From positions 7,123,221 through 7,187,220 of the forward strand of contig NW_025062479.1 of assembly GCF_000002995.4 (NCBI RefSeq): a stretch of DNA of 64,000 nucleotides, in the 5' to 3' direction. A program made the translations under genes and the position numbers. Below, piece by piece: positions 61,131 through 64,000 of this stretch. Origin of the DNA: Brugia malayi. Lineage: Eukaryota; Nematoda; Chromadorea; Rhabditida; Onchocercidae. The notes below the pieces were generated by a model, which saw nothing but the letters and a program-made list of their open reading frames with translations, was not told the DNA's origin and ran no database searches. The first letter of the stretch is position 1. Every line of letters begins with the position of its first letter.

Positions 61131-62627
61131 ATGTCTCTTGAGTTCTTCCACAATTTAACATTGTTACAATGTCTCTCTGTTAGCGCCTTCATTACTACCG
61201 TATCACTCTTCTTCTGTGGAATGTGAGTTTGTTTTTCGATTTCATATCCCAGAAACTTCTTCCTTATTAATGCCACGCGCTGGCTGTCTTTATATTGTCA
61301 GAAATTTATTTCACTGTTAACTAAATTTCAGACCGATATGTGTAAATATCTGGAAAAGACGAAATACAAAAGATATCAGTGCAGTGCCGTTCCTAATGGG
61401 TGTTCTCGGGTAAGTTTCTTTTTTCTCCAACTCATTAATGAATTCTCAAAACATTCGTTTATAAAAAATCAAATATAGCACTTCAGAGCGGTATACTGGC
61501 TGCGATATGGTTTAATGAAAACGGATTACACAATGATCGCAGTGAATATCTTTGCCGCCACACTTATGGGCTTATATCTTATATTTTACTACTTCATGAC
61601 TAAAAAGAAGGTAATCGTTTTATAAATTACCAGCTTTTGAAACTGTTTGGAAATCAATAAAATATTAATGTGTTCTATACTGAACTGAATACTTAATCTT
61701 CAGTATCTGAAGAACGAATCTGAATTAATCTTTGACTCTCATCTTATCAGGTAACATTCATTTCTTCCCGTTGTTTTACAAGTATTTCTATTATGCAGCT
61801 ATGGATCTCGATTGAAATTTGTGCCGTGATATTCCTTATATCATTGATGCTTCTTTTGGTCCGGATATATAGGCATGATATTTTTCATCCACTTGGCTTT
61901 ACATGCATGACCTTTAACATTTTAAACTTTGGTGCACCGTTAGCTGGTCTTGTAAGTTATTACATTCATTTTTATTGAATTTCTTCCTTAAAATGCTAAT
62001 GTAAGTCAAAATTTCTAACGAAGTTTTCATCATCTTTAAAGGCGAAATTCTAACACTTAGAAAGTGGTATTACGGCAACGCAGTTGCGAGACGTTACCAT
62101 TGCCAATGTGTATAGCTAATCTTCTTGTATCAAGTCAATGGGCTTTATACGGTGTGTTGGTATCTGATGTTTACATTATTGTTAGTTTTCACTTTTATTT
62201 TTGTTTTCTGTTGTTTAAAAGCTCTGTTCAAAAAATGCTATAAGATTAATGTTGTTCTAAAAAAAGGTTATTTAAAGAAATATTGCGAAACTAAATGATA
62301 CCGTTTTTTTTCCTTTACAATTTGGGCGAAATTATTAAGCCTAATAAATTTACTTATTTCGAATTTCCTGGTCAGTCTGAACAGTTCCAGTAAAGTCGTA
62401 AAATCTCTTTCCCGTCAAATGGATACTTATTTTCGGTGTAGACACCGAATGCGATTGGAATGCTGTTGGCAATGATACAGATAGCATTGTTCCTAATATT
62501 CCCAATGAAACAAGGACGCCTTTCACCAGTACAACGGTGTTTCAATCCTTCATGCTGCGCTACAGCAGCTTCTTTCTCTTCTGATGAGAACGGTTCGCAT
62601 TTCGGATCTAAATTATTGTTTGGATAG
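61131..62627 (+). CDS. swt: SWEET-family sugar transporter
   Basis: Seven-helix uniporter that moves mono- or disaccharides down their gradient; animal members are few per genome, but nematodes have several. Exons: 61131-61222, 61332-61409, 61487-61610, 61799-61951, 62061-62180, 62442-62627; phases close to give 250 residues. Two MtN3/saliva triple-helix repeats are visible. Repeat 1 (about 12-98) has [20 protein letters not shown], then [15 protein letters not shown], then a helix in [18 protein letters not shown]. After a linker helix (about 100-122), repeat 2 has [46 protein letters not shown] and [20 protein letters not shown]. The two prolines after conserved Ser/Thr-charged loops (SAVPF and TLPLP) are the family signature. 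A Ser-rich cytosolic tail of about 35 residues ends the protein. The last acceptor, GGTGTAG, is a little weak but required by frame and similarity. Confidence 0.9.
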
Positions 62628-64000
62628 TGCATACCCTGTTGTAGGGGGAAGTTAAGGACGATATTTACGGATAAGCTATATTTTTTGAGCTTGTTCAGTT
62701 AACTCCTTCCTGATAGTTGTACATTATTTTGGTTCTTTCCAAACCCTCGATATAGCTCAATATTCTTTTACTTCTGCGAGTTAATTTGAAGATTAAGAAA
62801 ATTCTAGTGTATTTTGCAGTTCGTTTAATCAGTATGGGAAGCATTATTTTCGTTCCAAATAAGAGGAATTAAGAGAACTATTTATAAAAATATTCACTGT
62901 AGAGAAAGGAATAGGCCGCTTTTGTTTTGAAACTACTGCTGTTCACAACTAAGTTTTTGCAATTTGCGGTGAGTTTCATCTCTAACTTCTTCCTTTTCCT
63001 GAACTCGTCACTGATTTTTGTCTGGAACTGCTGGATGATATTTATATTCAGCAAAATGGAACTGTTTGTTTTCCTGTAGTGTATTTTATCAATAACCCAT
63101 TTTTAGAGATCAAGGATAGATCTAAGTAAATTTTACTTTATTGTTAATTACCCTTCATTATTTCCAGAAGGTTTAGGTTTATCTAAATGAAAAAGAAACA
63201 AATGGGCATGATACTGTATCTTAAGGAATAATTTGAGAAAATCAGGAAATTAATGATCTACATTTGTTGAAATTCCGAAACTATTTAGTTTGCAAATCAC
63301 ATGCTTCGTTAGATTTCTCGTGGTAATCAAATTCTAGTATTGAATTCACTATGGTTGAAAAACCTTTCAATTACTAAACAATTACTAAACACCAGTGATG
63401 TGATCTGCAAATGCCTTTGTATAATTACAAATCTTTGATGTAAAATTAGCTTAGTGATTGATGAAATGGAACAAAATTTTTTTCACTAATAGCTATTAAA
63501 TTGAACATAGTAATAGTAGTGGCAAGCTTACGAGATAACCTTGTTATCTTTACCGTTGTAGAAGATTAAATTTTGCGGTCTTTTTTTTTTTTTTTTTTGT
63601 TTTGTTTGGTGCATTCTTAAATGCTTTTTTAGTAAGTTTTTTTTTTTTTTTTTTTGGTTCATTTGTTTTTAGAGAAATTGAAGAAGCCATATATACAGGA
63701 AAAGAACTCACTACTAAGCAGTAACAGAGAGTCTGTCCACGTCGCAGGTGATTTCTCTTTAACATCTTTCTACCTTTATAATTGTACATGTAACAACATC
63801 TTATTATGATAAGGACTATTTCACTTATAGTTTATCTTTTATTTTAGTTTTTCCAAACCGGATATTTTCAAATCATCGTTGTTTGCTCCATATTCACTAA
63901 CACGAATTTCCCTGATTCCCTGATTGTTGTTCATTTTGATAATTTATGTTAGAAATTGCATTATAACTGACAACTGGAAAGGCGGTAAAAGGACGATGTG
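62628..64000. other. 3' flank of the SWEET gene, no gene seen
   Basis: AT-rich sequence with two long poly-T tracts at about 63581-63598 and 63638-63655. No exon recognised to the window end. The minus-strand open frame over 62372-62632 is the antisense shadow of the last SWEET exon. Confidence 0.45.

Noticed and set aside
62372..62632. 86-codon minus-strand open frame
   Set aside because: Antisense of the last SWEET exon, whose plus-strand translation fits the family ([13 protein letters not shown]).

Overview
This is an AT-rich eukaryotic nuclear window. It carries seven recognisable protein-coding genes, all split by short introns with GT-AG borders and TTTTCAG-like acceptors. One intron in GFAT starts with GC. 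Several start codons sit a few bases after a lone acceptor-like TTTNCAG, which fits spliced-leader trans-splicing. Gene style and protein divergence point to a nematode, probably clade III (Spirurina, filarial-like). The species call is inference. I recognised no bacterial or Wolbachia-like insert, tRNA, rRNA or CRISPR array.

Layout. 301-2898 (+): ERp44, the ER retention thioredoxin, 8 exons. 4950-7042 (+): a Mn/Zn-type cation diffusion facilitator, 6 exons; one intron holds a perfect 18-bp inverted repeat. 10097-14145 (-): a GCN5/PCAF (KAT2) histone acetyltransferase with PCAF N-terminal homology, GNAT and bromodomain, 11 exons. It is head-to-head, about 475 bp apart, with 14620-21491 (+): a RAD54L2/ARIP4 (C. 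elegans RAD-26-like) SNF2 ATPase, 24 exons, with a partial internal exon duplication. 22850-27325 (-): glucosamine-fructose-6-phosphate aminotransferase, 17 exons, convergent with the SNF2 gene. 41478-44667 (+): pyrroline-5-carboxylate reductase, 9 exons. 61131-62627 (+): a SWEET sugar transporter, 6 exons. For all seven models the intron phases and reading frames close from start to stop.

Between the genes: a decayed BEL/Pao LTR retrotransposon at about 34.7-37.7 kb, bracketed by an inverted pair of about 165-bp related sequences; a 1.5-kb minisatellite built mainly on a 9-bp unit (48.97-50.48 kb); a MITE-like inverted repeat near 57.8 kb; and an orphan exon-like stretch beside an (AT)n tract at 22.45 kb. 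The long gaps at 27.3-34.1, 44.7-48.9 and 50.5-61.1 kb show nothing I can call coding.

The genes do not form a pathway. The one suggestive neighbourhood is the divergent pair of chromatin regulators (KAT2 and RAD54L2), which could share a promoter. I did not find a convincing new biological system. The most interesting items are the conserved partial exon duplication in the SNF2 gene, the GC-AG intron in GFAT, the inverted repeats around the retroelement, the unusual satellite and the orphan exon-like stretch.
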